From positions 18,491,587-18,555,586 of the forward strand of contig CANTUZ010000002.1 in the NCBI GenBank assembly GCA_947846985.1: a DNA stretch of 64,000 nt. Reading direction: 5' to 3'. The notes under the pieces were generated by a model, which worked only from the letters and a program-made list of their open reading frames with translations, had not been told where the DNA came from and ran no database searches. Of this stretch, positions 38,190 to 51,000 are shown piece after piece (position 1 is the first letter of the stretch; each line of letters starts with the position of its first letter). The position numbers and the translations under genes are program-made. Origin of the DNA: Fratercula arctica. Taxonomy: Eukaryota; Chordata; Aves; Charadriiformes; Alcidae.

Positions 38190-41100
38190 TGCTAGACTGC
38201 CAACACAGCCGGGGAGAGCATTACTTAATCAACAAAACCCTCCAGTGTTTTGGGGACTTAGGTATCAAAGTCATGACTGGGACCTCTTCCTCAGTTCTAA
38301 AGGCAAGATGACATGCATGGATCAAAGCGCCTTCTTCTGAACCGCTCTGAATCTTAACAGGCTCCCTCAAAAAAACCCAAACCAAACAAAGGTTAATATC
38401 CATGTTTGAAAAACCTATGCAATTTTGGCCATTGTCTAATTACAGTAAGCTAAAATGCATTCTACACTATTTTAAGTGTCTTTAAACTTCCCAGAAACAT
38501 ACCTCTGTGCTGCCTCAGTAAATCTGTCAGGTTTGAAAGCAAAGTCAAAATTACAGGGACACAAAAGTTGCATTTTTAACAGAGACTGCATGCAGCCACA
38601 GAGATCTATTTGGCAGGGAAGGAGAAAAAGAGATCTGTGTGCATGCTCGCATACACCTTCACTGTTACAGGCAACGTATAATAATTTCCCTTGTGAATAG
38701 CTATAAAGTTATTGTAGCATTAAAACTGGATAGACCTACAGTAATGGTATTTCCTGACATTTCCAAATGTTAAAAGGTCAACAAAAACAGTACGTATGGA
38801 AACAATCTCTTGTCATTACATTCTATAGCATGAATTAAATAAACATTTCCTCTCTTTTCTCCCTTCTCCTGTCATTCAATGTAAAATCTAAACTATGACA
38901 CCAAAACAGCATGAAACCAGTAAGAGCTTTAATTAAAGAAGAATTCAATAAAAGCAATCTATTTTGGTTTAGTCAGATCCATTTTTTCTTCACTTACTGA
39001 GGAGTTAATGAAATTCCAGCAGTAACCACTGTCAGAAACATGAATCTGTCCAGAGAAAGTCTTCCTCAAAAGGAAGCTTCTAATAGCAAAAGCCACCCAT
39101 CCCTAACCAGTACACAGACTGGTGTCCTCCAAGGCAATAATGTTTACTGCCTTTGCTTCATACATTGTGCAAGGGCACAGCTCCCAGTGAAGCAGTAAGT
39201 TCAGCTACTACCTCGTACATGCCGACAAGCCCATCAGCAATAACTTTTCAACTGCTTTTGAAATCAAAGTGGGATCCAGCTGCTCTTAACATCAGCCCTA
39301 ATCTGTATAGGTCACGTATTAATAGACAGCTCAGCACTGGGGTGCTCAGTGTAGCTGGGCACTGCCCATGAGCAATGTCACAGCCTGCTTAACTGCCCAG
39401 GAGAGAAATGCAGCTGGTTTTGCTCTGAGACTCCAGCTCTGCACAGTGGTTGCCCTTTCTTAATAGCTTCTTGTGTTGCCAGACAGCATGGATCATGTTT
39501 TCAGAGCCTTAAGCTGTAAATGCTATTTCATGCAAAATCTCGGTGGGCACAGTGATGATCTACCAGAGCACGACTGGGACAAAACAGAGCAGGTGTGACT
39601 TATCTGATCTGACACCGCGGTCATGAGTTGTCTGGCAGGCTGGAACAAGGAGAGCAACTAGCACAACAGATTCAATGAAATTCTGTCAATAAAGTCTGAA
39701 CTAGACTGTTTGCAACATTGCTCACCACAAAAGCCACGGAACCGCAAAGCCCCTTAAGCTGGGTGGAAACCGGTACCCTCTTACACGATGAGACTGAAGG
39801 ACTTTGGACAGAAGACAACCACTGCAGCTGCAAGAGAAGCAGAGAATGAGGGACCGACGTGGTGTAACACACTGGAGATCCCACTATGTTCAGAAATGTA
39901 TAGACATAGTGTGCAGCCTGTGCGAAGAACTACAACGATAAGAAAGGGTGAGAAAGAACACATTTTTATGAAAGCTCCTCAGCTTGAGCCACTGGTATCG
40001 CTATTGGTTTTGTTCATTGAAGTTCAGGGTGAAAAAGCCAGCCTTTCCCTGGGTCAACCACAGAAGCCGCTTAGCTTCTGTGTGGGTGTGACAATAATTC
40101 CTCTTGTGGCTCTCCGCTTTCACCATTAGTGCTGCTTCTCTTGTTCCACATCTCAAATAGGGCCTGCAAACTGTACTCCTCCTAAACAGAAGTTATTTGC
40201 CACACTGACTTTGGTACTTCTTGGCCTCCAAGACATCTGATCAGTTATCTTCAAATTGTTTTCCATACACAGAAAACGCACAAACCCGTGCAGTGGTTGC
40301 ATTGTGCTGTGTTACCTTTGTCACTCTCTCTGTTACAGGGTAATTTTTTTTCCTCTGGAGGTCAAATGACCCTTGCAAACATCTGGAATAAGGCACTCTT
40401 ACTACTTAGACCCACTACTTTAGGCTGCACAGTAGCACACACCTAATGTATGTGCTGAGGATGACACTTCCTCACCTTTCACCAGACATGTAGCCTCACA
40501 CACATTATGGAAAAAGGCAAGAGTCAGGTAATGTAACAGTGCAGAGCATAAACTGCTAGTTAGATCTTCAAACACACCCAATATTCCTCGGTTTAGAGAA
40601 AGACGCACGAGGCTCTGAGGACAGATTAGGGTCAACTACAGGAAGTTCCATCCCAAACGTTCTTTCCAGGACCTGGACCCAGAATGAATACGGTAGGAAA
40701 AGCCTCCCTAATAAGTCAAAGTCTTTCTTCTTTCACTAAATAAAACAAACATTTTTCTAACCTGTATTGTTTCTGGCTCTGCTCACTGCTCAGCCCCTTA
40801 CTACAGCTTACTTCAAAATTCCTCACTGGGTGTTTGGCAGAGGGAGTATGATCTATAGCGTGACCTTGCAATTCAGTGCACCGCTGTCATTCTGTATAAT
40901 GCACTGTAAAGCATAGCTTTTATTGGAAATGAAACTGCATAAATAAACACTCTTACTTTAATGTGAAGTAAAACATTTTGCATTACACATGTGCAGATTC
41001 AGGTCGGGAGAAATTAGTTATGAGAGCGCCAAAAATCAAGCAGCGATGTGCCTATATTATTTTTATCCTTTTAAAATGTAGCCCGTGTCTAATAAATTCT

Positions 41101-42080
41101 GTTTCAGTTTTGTAGCCTTTCATTAGGAAGGAGATTTGTCTGCATACTATAGAGAGCTGAATGGGACTAAACCCTTGTCTGGGGCTCTCTCTCCATGTGA
41201 GCTACAACCCTCTGCTCCACCCCAATGACTATAAACAGCCCCTGGTTGCATGAAGTAAGGAAAAAGCACAGTGGATCCAGTTTTGCAAACCCAAAGATGA
41301 GTTGGGCTTCAGTTATTTAAGTGGAATCTCTTTGTCTCTACCATGGCAGCTCTACTTTTCTTACATATACTGTCTGACAGGTTGATGAAAAACCATCTAG
41401 CTAATGCACACACTCTAACACATGCTTTAATTTTGTGCTTTTTCAGTCCATTATTAATTGAGCCATCACTATTTGTTCAGAATTCAAGACTGACTGCCTC
41501 CAGTGCTCTTAAAAAGCACACAGGCAAAATTCGTAGGCACCAGCCTTGCATACCATACAGCACGAGAGGTGACAGTAACAATTACGTGTCTGGAAGGAGA
41601 CACCCCAACCAGGCTACAGACAGTTTGCTAATATTATTCTAATGTGTCATGCTGAGAGAGGATAAACCTGTCCTGGTCATCAGCTATGTAAAATGCTTGG
41701 ATCATTAGGCTAACTCTGGCCGTATCTTGCTGGTTGGGTTGGTTTTTTGGTAATATACTCACAGTCGTTGAGTCAAATATTTGTACCAGAACTTTCACCC
41801 GCAAAAAACACTGCTCCTCCCTTCCGAGCACCCCACTGCTCTGCTTAACAGGTTGCAGTGTCACAACTGACACCCTTCGGAGAGCCAGCACCAGGCACTC
41901 AACCTGCTCTCTGCAGCAGACCAGCCAGGGAGGTTGTTTGTTCCAGAAAATATACCCCAAACAAAAAATAAGAAGGAACATAATGAAAAACACAGAGCCG
42001 CAGGATAGCAAATACAGCTGCTTTTTCCTTCCTCCATTACTCTGAGGCCATCCCTGCAATATGGATTTCATTAATGGCTC
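38190..42080. other. Anonymous DNA, no supported gene
   Basis: No recognised exon. A 145-codon ATG-initiated minus-strand frame at 41634-42071 encodes a basic N-terminus (codons 13-17) and one clean hydrophobic segment (about codons 19-43), like a type II membrane protein start, but no family is recognised and the hydrophobicity may only reflect T-rich codons. The stretch 40880-41140 is non-repetitive and AT-rich and could be a conserved non-coding element. Confidence 0.4.
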
Positions 42081-43389
42081 AGAGACAACATTGCAGAATT
42101 ACAAGTTCAAGATGTTATTTGAAAAGCCACCCCATGACTCTCTTTATGTTGTTTTTTTAAAATATCGTCTTTAAAACCAACTTTAAAAAAGTGATTATTT
42201 GGTGCACTGTAACACTGCCAGTGATCGGGCTGGAAGCGAGTATGTGCGTACGCACTGAGAGAATAACCAACAGCAAAGACTTTCTGTGCAGCTTTCCCCA
42301 AAATAGAAGAAAAAAAGGCAAAAGTATGATACAGAAGTTGGGTTTGAGCAGCAACAGAGTACAGCTCTTGAATCTTCTCAACTGAAAGGTCTCTGGATTA
42401 GGATCAGTGGCTTCATCTGTGCTTATACACAGATTGATGAAGCCCCAATCCTCCATTCATAGTTTTGTACTAAATCACGCATACAATTTTTTCACAGTAC
42501 CAGCATATTTGAAAGTCAGCTACTATAAGAATAAAGCATAATGCTGTCAGACAGCCTGATGTTAGCGAACTATCAAAACACAACCTTTTCATTGAGAAAT
42601 ATACGGATATCACCTTAGAGAGAGATTTCAACTGGGCCTTATCAAAGTTTCAAGTACATAAAGCAATTACATGGAACTGGAGAGGAAACAAGACATTGCA
42701 GTTCTGAAACAAGCTGTAAGACACTAATTAATACTCAAGGCTGCAGTACAGCCAGCCTCACGGCTGACCTCACAGCCCAAGTAACTGCTGCACTCCTCAC
42801 CGCTGAGGCTGGGCTGCGGTGGCAGCGATGGGTCTTCAGCATGGCACGAGTCCCAGGCTCAACCTCCGCCTTTGATCACTCAGCCTCAACTGTCACCATG
42901 CCCCACTGCACACCCGCTGCTACAGGACAACCAGATCTCCGCAGTTCAAACAGGTGTGTTTTTTTCATGGCTGGCAACAGAAAATAATTTTACAAAGCCT
43001 GAATTTGCTAGTCCCAAAGAAAACTCCCCAATGTGTAGCAGGACACCTTGTCCTCAGACGGGCAGCACCTGGCTCAGCCCGGCTGCCCTCGACCTTGCTG
43101 GGGCTACCCAGCATCTCTCATGGAGCATGGAGAAAAGCACAACGGGGCTGGCTGTACCTAACAGGCCCCTAAAGAGCTGTTCATAAAGCAATGCTACTGG
43201 ACATGTCACATCAAATGGACAACAACAAGAAATGTTTCAAATTACGTATTGCACTGCTGTAGCCCAGGATGAAATGCCATCCCATGTTTCACCTGCTGAG
43301 ACAGAAGAGGACCTGCCCAATAAACGCAGGCTGTCCAATCTTCTGCATTGCATCTAGAAAGCTGCAAAAGATAGCTAAGAGGCCCCTAC

Positions 43390-43421
43390 TCTAGAGTATA
43401 TTAACATATACATACTCTAGA
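43390..43421. repeat. Inverted repeat with 10-bp arms
   Basis: TCTAGAGTAT at 43390-43399 and ATACTCTAGA at 43412-43421 are perfect inverted complements around a 12-base AT-rich loop. The left arm also sits inside the 12-bp palindrome TACTCTAGAGTA. Surrounding text is TATA-rich. Confidence 0.8.
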
Positions 43422-43629
43422 CTTCATATACTCTATATATACATGCCATAACAGGTTTCCTTGGTCATTTGTGATGAGCTGTCCTCAGCCATTCTGGTAC
43501 TGCCTATTAAAGAAAACACTGAATATTCAAAGTCTGCTTAGGTCTTCTCACCACCACTGGTGTGAGAATATTAAAATCATCCTTCACTCTTGTATTATAT
43601 ATTCTTTGCCAGACTATTTTTTAATTGTT

Positions 43630-43647
43630 TTTGTGTGCGCACACAAA
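43630..43647. repeat. Perfect 18-bp palindrome with GTGTGCGCACAC core
   Basis: TTTGTGTGCGCACACAAA reads identically on both strands. Its core of twelve alternating purine-pyrimidine bases is of the type that can adopt left-handed DNA. No gene context tells what it does; such sequences also arise from CA-repeat decay. Confidence 0.9.
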
Positions 43648-45030
43648 TCCCAAGGCATATGTGCAAAATAGGATTCCTGTCCCATGCCAATCTGGGCACA
43701 TGCCTCGTTTGCATGCTCATTTAAAAATGTGAGTCTTGTCATTTCAATCTGCTACAGTAATTTAGTTCTAATGTGGAAGCGGTGCCAGGGTTTTGAAGGG
43801 TTATTTTTCCTCTCCGTGGACAAACTGCTATACTGGAGTGGTTACATTCCTACTTAATGGCATGAAGCCACTTAAAAGAGTTAACCTTCTCTATGCAAAT
43901 GTTAACAATTTTCTGGTAATACCATTCTACTTAAAATAAAATAGAAAATCAACTGCTGCTGTTTCAGAGATACACAGGTACTCCGAAGCACGGCACGATG
44001 GCAGAGAGTGCTCTTCAGCTCGCATCTATGTCACAGAAAAACCCTGGGCGTGAGCTCTGAAATAACCAGATTGCTGTGGATGTGTTTGCACGTAAAATGA
44101 GCTTACTGTTAGCTCCATGTAATTATCTCTCACAGCATTCCCCATTCTTTTCCCTTTGCATGGTATTACAGAGAGAGACGCAGGAACCCAGCACTATGCG
44201 CCATGGCTAAAAGAGCACCAGCAGCGTCTCAGAGACAAGTAGACAGCTCTGGGGCGAGAGCGGGGGCCCAAAGCATACCAGAGGGTAAGAAATGTGCTGG
44301 CAACTGGGTGCCACGTCTGGAAGATGTATAACTTCATCTTGCAGATGCTGAGCTGAGTGGCCAGAGCAGTTGTCTTCAATTATGGTGAGAGCCAAAGGGT
44401 GGAGAGAAACAAAGAGGGTAACAAGAACTCGATGCTATTCTGCCAGCTCCTGAAAGATTATATGTTTATTCATTTAGTTAGTTACCAAAACACCGAGCTT
44501 TTTCAAGAGAAATCTAGACTTTGTATAAGTCTGTGTGCAATACAAGTGCACAAACTAATCTGCATCCAAGATGGTAGTTATCTACAGCAGATGGCAATGA
44601 TACTGATGTTTGTTATTTATAATACCCTCTTGGTCCAAATCCAGGAATCTGACATATGTACAGAGGCATTCTGAATTTCCCAAAAATTATCATCATGAGT
44701 AACTCAGAGATTATTATCTGCAGAGCACCCAAGTATGTGCTTTGTAGCACACACTGTCCTTGTCCTAAACGCTAATATTCCTGTCCTAAATGTCACTCGT
44801 CAGGGGAGAGGACATCTGGGCAGGGAAGGTTTAGGGTCAGAAATGACATGATTTATGGCAGAAAGATCATAATTCTGCTCAGTAGACATTGGCACCTCTT
44901 CAGGAAATATTGATTAGATGGTGAAAAGCTTAGCTTTCTTCTTTGTGGAACAATTCACTCTAGCTGGGCTCTTCACACTGAAATATATTGTATATGAAGC
45001 AAACGACAGGCAGAGAATGTTGATTCAGAC

Positions 45031-48000
45031 TTGGAGGAGACCGTTAACTCACCCATGTCCTCACCATCTCCTGCTTTCAGCACTGCCTTAAGCCATGCAA
45101 AACGTCCCTTTGAGGCACAGGCAGTGCAGCTACAAATAAAAAAAATTCGACCAGTTTTAGCTCTGCCCCTGCGAGCCTCTGCATCCGATGCCATTCACAA
45201 CTGCCCTTTCTGCACTGCCTCAGGTTTAAGCCCAACTCACTCCCAAGACCGTGCCTCTCCCCGTTGGGAGATCTGTCACAGGGCACCATCCCTCCCTTCC
45301 TCCTGTCCATCACCTGGCTTGGGTCTGAGCCACCCTTCCAGAGATGCTCTGCCACCACCTCCCTGCAGCATTACCAGAAGGCCACCTACTGCTCAAGGCA
45401 TACCGAGGAGTCAGACCAAACCAAAGGTGTATCAGCCCAGCCTGATTTGTCTTACCACGCAAGGGCAAGCTCCACTGCTGGCACTCAAGCGTCTTGTGAT
45501 TAGTGTTCTTCCCTTTACTGTATCAGGCTTGGTTTAAGTTGTAGATGTTAATAGTTGGCACTGCCCTTTTACTTATACTCTAAGGCACCTTGAAAACTCT
45601 GGGTGGCATTAAATAGCAAAGTAAGTATGTGCAATAAAATAAATGTATTGTGTATACTAGAAGGATAACATTCTTTAAATGGCTGGAATCCCAAATGAAG
45701 CATGAATAAAGAGCAACATAACACCTTGGGAGAGAACAAATCTGAACCAGCCAAACTATGGGTTCTTGGCTTTTCAGCATGTAAGAAATCAGAAATATTA
45801 GTTGTCATAACTTAGAACAGGCTTTGAATGTTTTTCTCCTTCCTTGACTAAACGAATAAATCATAGAAATTCATGGTATCATATGCAAATGGAGATACTA
45901 CCAGTTCAAAACAGAGGGAATACAGCTTAAGACCTGGTTCTCTGAAATTTTAAACTTCTGAATATGAAAAAAAAAAAAAAAAAGGACTGTTATGATTAAT
46001 GTTGCTACCAGTTCCAGCAGAAAGTGGACGTAATAAATTACAGCAAAGAGAAATCTATGGAGTTTGTATCTGGATATCAATCAAATGCTGTAAGCAGCAG
46101 CACTGCAAACTGTGCCCATAAGATCACACTCTTCTGGTGCATTGAGGGTCTCTTGTTAAGCCTTCAAGGTTTCAAAATATGCTGTTCTGAAGTCCACAGC
46201 CTTTTGAATCAATGGTTTGTGAAAATAATTCAGCAACACACACAATGGTTCAAACGCGACGGTATGTAACATAGAGTACAAGCTTGCATCGGTCATATTC
46301 TTGGTGTTGAGGACACAGCGAGTTTAATACAAATTGTTTACCAAGGAGACGATTACCTGGAAAGAAAAGAGGTTGCATAGATCAAAGTTTTTCTTCCAGA
46401 TCAATGAATGCCTTACATTTGAAGGTTACTACTACCACCAAATTATTCACATGTGCAGGGCTACATTATAAAAATGACACCATTGGAGTTCAAGAGGTAT
46501 TGAAAAAAGCAACAGGAAAAATCCTTGCCAAAAAAATATTTTATCTTTGTAGACAGAACTTGGTAAACTGCTACTCCTGATTGAATATGCAGATGATAAA
46601 AAAACACAACAGATTGTTCAAAAGATGGCCGTCAAAGATTTTTACTTTTCTGCAAACATAAATATAGCCTGTGATTTGTCAAATGAACGCAAGGTTATTA
46701 TGTTTTTATGGTTAATTTTTCTAACTCCAATCATGATGAAAACTTTGAACAATCAATACATAACTTATACCTGCTTAATATAAGGGCAATTTGCTAGAAC
46801 TAGAACTGTTAACTAAAACCAGTATTTATTTCTCCCTCTAGCTCCCTCCTATCCTATTTACAATCTGATAATCTGGTTTAGAAGAGTGATCTTATAGGCT
46901 TGTAAGAGTCATACGTGGTCAAACAAAGAATACACCCTTTAAAACATATTTTTGAAGTATTGTCCCAAAATAATAAGTTCTGTTTATTTACCTAAAACCT
47001 GTCTCACACATGCAAAGTATCAAGAGTCATTTGAAACTTAAAGGTCCATAATAAAGTTCTGAACAAGAAAAATAAAGGCTATGAACGTACACTTATAACC
47101 ACTCTATAATTATCAACAAGACTTTCTTTATGAACCTCTTGTTTCTCTTAGTTGCTGCTTTAGTTAAATCCACACTGGACTACAGAAAGGGAAACATCTC
47201 AGTTCCTGTATAAAATACAATCTTTTCCCTCAATGGCAAGAAGAAAACCATGATGCATGAGAATTCTTTAATAAATTTGCCTTTAGAGTTTATTGACTTT
47301 ACTTCTACTGGTATTTTACCATGTAGGAATAACATTTTGTTACCAAAACTGAATCCTTGCTGACTTAAAAACCCATCCACTCAACTACATTTTTGAACGA
47401 GTTGTATTAATTTAAGCAGCATGAAGCTAGCTGGGCAGAGAGAGCTAGGTCAACCAGCTGCATTTTAAAGGTTTTCTTTCTTAAAACAAATTTGTACCAT
47501 AAAATCAGGATTCAGTGATGGAAAGGTGGAGCAAACATCCCTCTGGGATAATAAATCACGTTAGTACTCGAATTTGTATCATCTTAGAACATCTTTCATA
47601 TTTATTTATTAGGTAGCTGAATGATTTTTATCTTATCCAAGTGTAGCCATCTAGTTCTGCTTGTATCAAGCTGTTCCAGACTGCATCTCTCTGAGCAGTA
47701 GCCTGTGCCGTGTTGGAAAGAGGCTACCATTGACGAATGTGGTTTTGATTTTGGAAAAGTGAGCTGTCTGCCTTTATCATGGATTAAGGTATCATTCAGA
47801 GGTACACAGTATGCTCGGCTCGGAGCGGGCCAAGGTAGTCTCCATCCTCGCCAGCCCTCCAGCCAGGCTCTCCATCTGGTTCTCATAACGCTCCCCAGCT
47901 ACATTTCATCTCGTAAGCAGAAGAGACGATGCTAGATTAAAAGCAGGCCCAGCAGCGATAGGTTTCAGAAGTTGGGGCAGGTATTCTAATTATGTAACAC

Positions 48001-51000
48001 ATGTAGTCATTTCTGGTACATGAATTGGCTTCTTACTGGTACTTATTTCATTGGTACCAGTTTCTCCAAGAACGGGCACTTTAAGGTAAACGGCATGAGC
48101 CTGCACCAACGCACCGGGGCAAGGAAAACTTCTGTTTGTGTTTTGTCTCTTTAGTCCACTTTTAACTACATACTAGAAGACTAGTAAATAGCAAGCTGCT
48201 GAAACCTTTGCAGCCATAAAGACATCATTCCCCGGGCAGGAGACGCTGCAAGAGGAGTCGCATTTTCCGAACTCTATCTTGTCACTGCATTTTCCACACC
48301 ACAGCCTCCACTTTGCAACAAAATTCACCCCGGCACAGATCCTCAAGCTCACACAAAGGCCCCTGGAGTTCAGTGGGATTCAGGGGCTGTAACCTTCCTA
48401 ACTGGTGGATCCTATTGCAACACTGGGGACAATTGTACCAAAAAATCTGATTTACAGCTGCCATAGGTACTGTTTCAAGAGCAGCATACAAAGCATTACA
48501 CTTGCTCAGCAATATCCTTCTGAGGATTTGTTGAAGTTACTTCCATTGTTTTTGAAATAAAAATGATTTATTTAGGCCCGTATTCAGGAAAGCATTCAAA
48601 TACAAGTTTAAATAAAATAAGCTAGAAGTAGAATAAAATAAATCGTCTAAAGTACACTGAAATATCTGGCATGGAAATTTTCTGAACCCTTTTTAGTAGG
48701 TTTCTGACATCGTTAAAACAGAGCAGAATTAATGAACACCCTAATGCAAGGAATCACATGGTTTCTCCAGTAAATAAATGGTAAATAGCCTCTCTGAGTT
48801 GAAAACTGACAATTTTAAAACACAGCTCCCCCCAAAATCAAAACAAAGTCAGTTTGCTAAAAGTGGTGCAAGTCAGGGGTGACCCTGTAAGCTGTTTCTC
48901 TACCCTAATGAAATAAGCCCCAACCCTTTATACATCCAGCAGATAATTGGGCTCATCAAGCGAAACGCTGAATTTCTATTGATTTTGCTGTAACGCAAGC
49001 CAGCGCTACTGCTAATGTCATCTCAGGATCTTGCCACAGGAACATACTTGTACCGAGTGCCCGCTCTGGCATTCACCACTGCAGGCCAACCTATTCAAAA
49101 GCTATTGATCAGCTCCACAACTCTGTTTTTCCCCCAGCCTGTGAACAGCCTGTGAACTAACAAACTGTTTGTTTTGATACACAGCAGACTTGAAAACTCC
49201 CCCAAGTTACCTCCACCTGGTAGGGAGATTTTATCAGATGTCTTGGTTTTTCTCACTCTTACTTAAACAAGTGTGTCAATAAACAGAATACTTTCATGCT
49301 CGGTATGAATCTCGTATTTCTCCTGGAATCCTGAACTTCCACCTGTCCAACATGAAAGGAGCATTTCACAGAATTTACTGTTTAGTGGAATTTGCCCTAC
49401 AGGATGCCCTTTTTTCCTATCCCACAGGAGGGTAAGGCTCCAAGACCGCTGAAAAAGTTCAGCGGGGGACAGCATTATACAACCTCTGTGTGCATTGTAG
49501 CCCTATATTTAAGAACACATTTAGTTACAATTTATTTCCATGGCCTGTTTTCTTTTTCAGCAGCCTGTGTGAATTCTTTCAGGATGACATTAAATCATTC
49601 AGCTGCACCCATTGTGTTGGATTCAATATAGAGTGGACCAAAGAACGTATAGGCTGAATGCCACTCTGTCTCTTAGGAATTACATGCTTGCTAGAAGTAA
49701 ATTATAGTGTATTATAATACAAAAATATTGTCATTAGTTATTTGTGGCTAAACACCAAAACAAAGTAATATGTGGCAACATCTGATACACAATTGACTTA
49801 AAGCCATTTGCTCCAAGGAATTAGTTACTAAGCAAAATTATTGCCATTAACTTGTTCCGTAACAAAACTTTGCACGGAAGAAAAACAAAAGCACTTTTTG
49901 TGGCCATGGAAAGCTCCATCCTTAGGCTAACACTCAGCTAGATGTTGGGCCATCCCTCTCAGCCTCCTCCACTCCACCCAAAATGATTAAACTGGGCACT
50001 TTACTTTGAATTTGGTCCTCCCCATCCAGGCTCTGCGCTGATCTGTTCCTGCACTCAGTGTTACAAGCCAGCCTTGCACCCCCGCTGTTCCCTGAATGCT
50101 CTGAACTGCTCTTGTTTACTTCTCCTTTTCATTTCACCCAATTCGTTTCCCCAGGCCCTCTGGAGTCATCCTGATCAGAGTCTCTGGATGCTATCACAAT
50201 ACAAATAATTTGAGGCAAAAAAAGGCTCCATTCTGAAAATGGAAGAAAGTGGAGTCTTGGAAAGAATGTGAACCTTTTTAGAATAAATAAAACATTTTAA
50301 ATGTTATTCAAATAACTTCCTTTCATCTCTCTTGTATTTCTTTAAAGTTAATTGGAAAGAAAGAAGTCACCAGGACACACATTCCAGGAGTCTCCTTGGT
50401 ATAAATCAGGCAGCACACACACTGCACACCAGTAACAATGAAATGACCCCTTAAAATACTGCATTTCTTGCCAAGCATAACTTCTTCGAAGACTTTAAAC
50501 TTCACCACTGGCCAAAATTTGAGAGCTGAAAGTCCTTCTTTTCCTACTTCAAGTTGTGGCATGTTTCAGAGAAAGGAAAAGGGGCTAAACTAACCCGTCC
50601 GAGCTGCTGTTTTCAGTAGAAAAGCAGGTACAATAGTTAAGAAAGAGATGCTCTCAGCCTCTAATCCCCCAAATTCTCCTCCGGGATCAAAACTATCCGA
50701 CTCCTGTCACCAGTAATTTGGGTGCATCTCTTTCCCAGCATGCCTACGGAAACCACTCACAGTTGCTGTTTGTCCCGTTCACCTCCAGACTAGATCCAGC
50801 CCTGGGGCCCTCACCAAGATTGAGCCTGAATTAGAGGACAGAGGAGCAACTTTCTTTGTGTGACAACGTCAGAAGCAGCTCGTGACGTACCCTATTCGGG
50901 CTGTACTGTAACGGTCCATCAGCACACAGAAATCAGAATCACGGAAGTTGAACAGTTTAATTTCAACATTAACAGAAGGCAAATACCACAGTCTTATTCC

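Larger units (their letters stand above)
42081..45030. other. Anonymous DNA, no gene seen
   Basis: Contains a bulged hairpin (42409-42444), an inverted repeat (43390-43421) and a perfect palindrome (43630-43647), each listed or discussed separately. No exon or RNA gene recognised. Confidence 0.55.

Noticed and set aside
37843..38340. Minus-strand frames encoding repeated Pro-Cys-Arg-Val
   Set aside because: They are translations of the 10-bp minisatellite, not a protein.
45031..45537. 168-codon plus-strand open frame rich in Ser and Pro
   Set aside because: Starts at TTG, overlaps open frames on the other strand, low-complexity composition and no recognised family.
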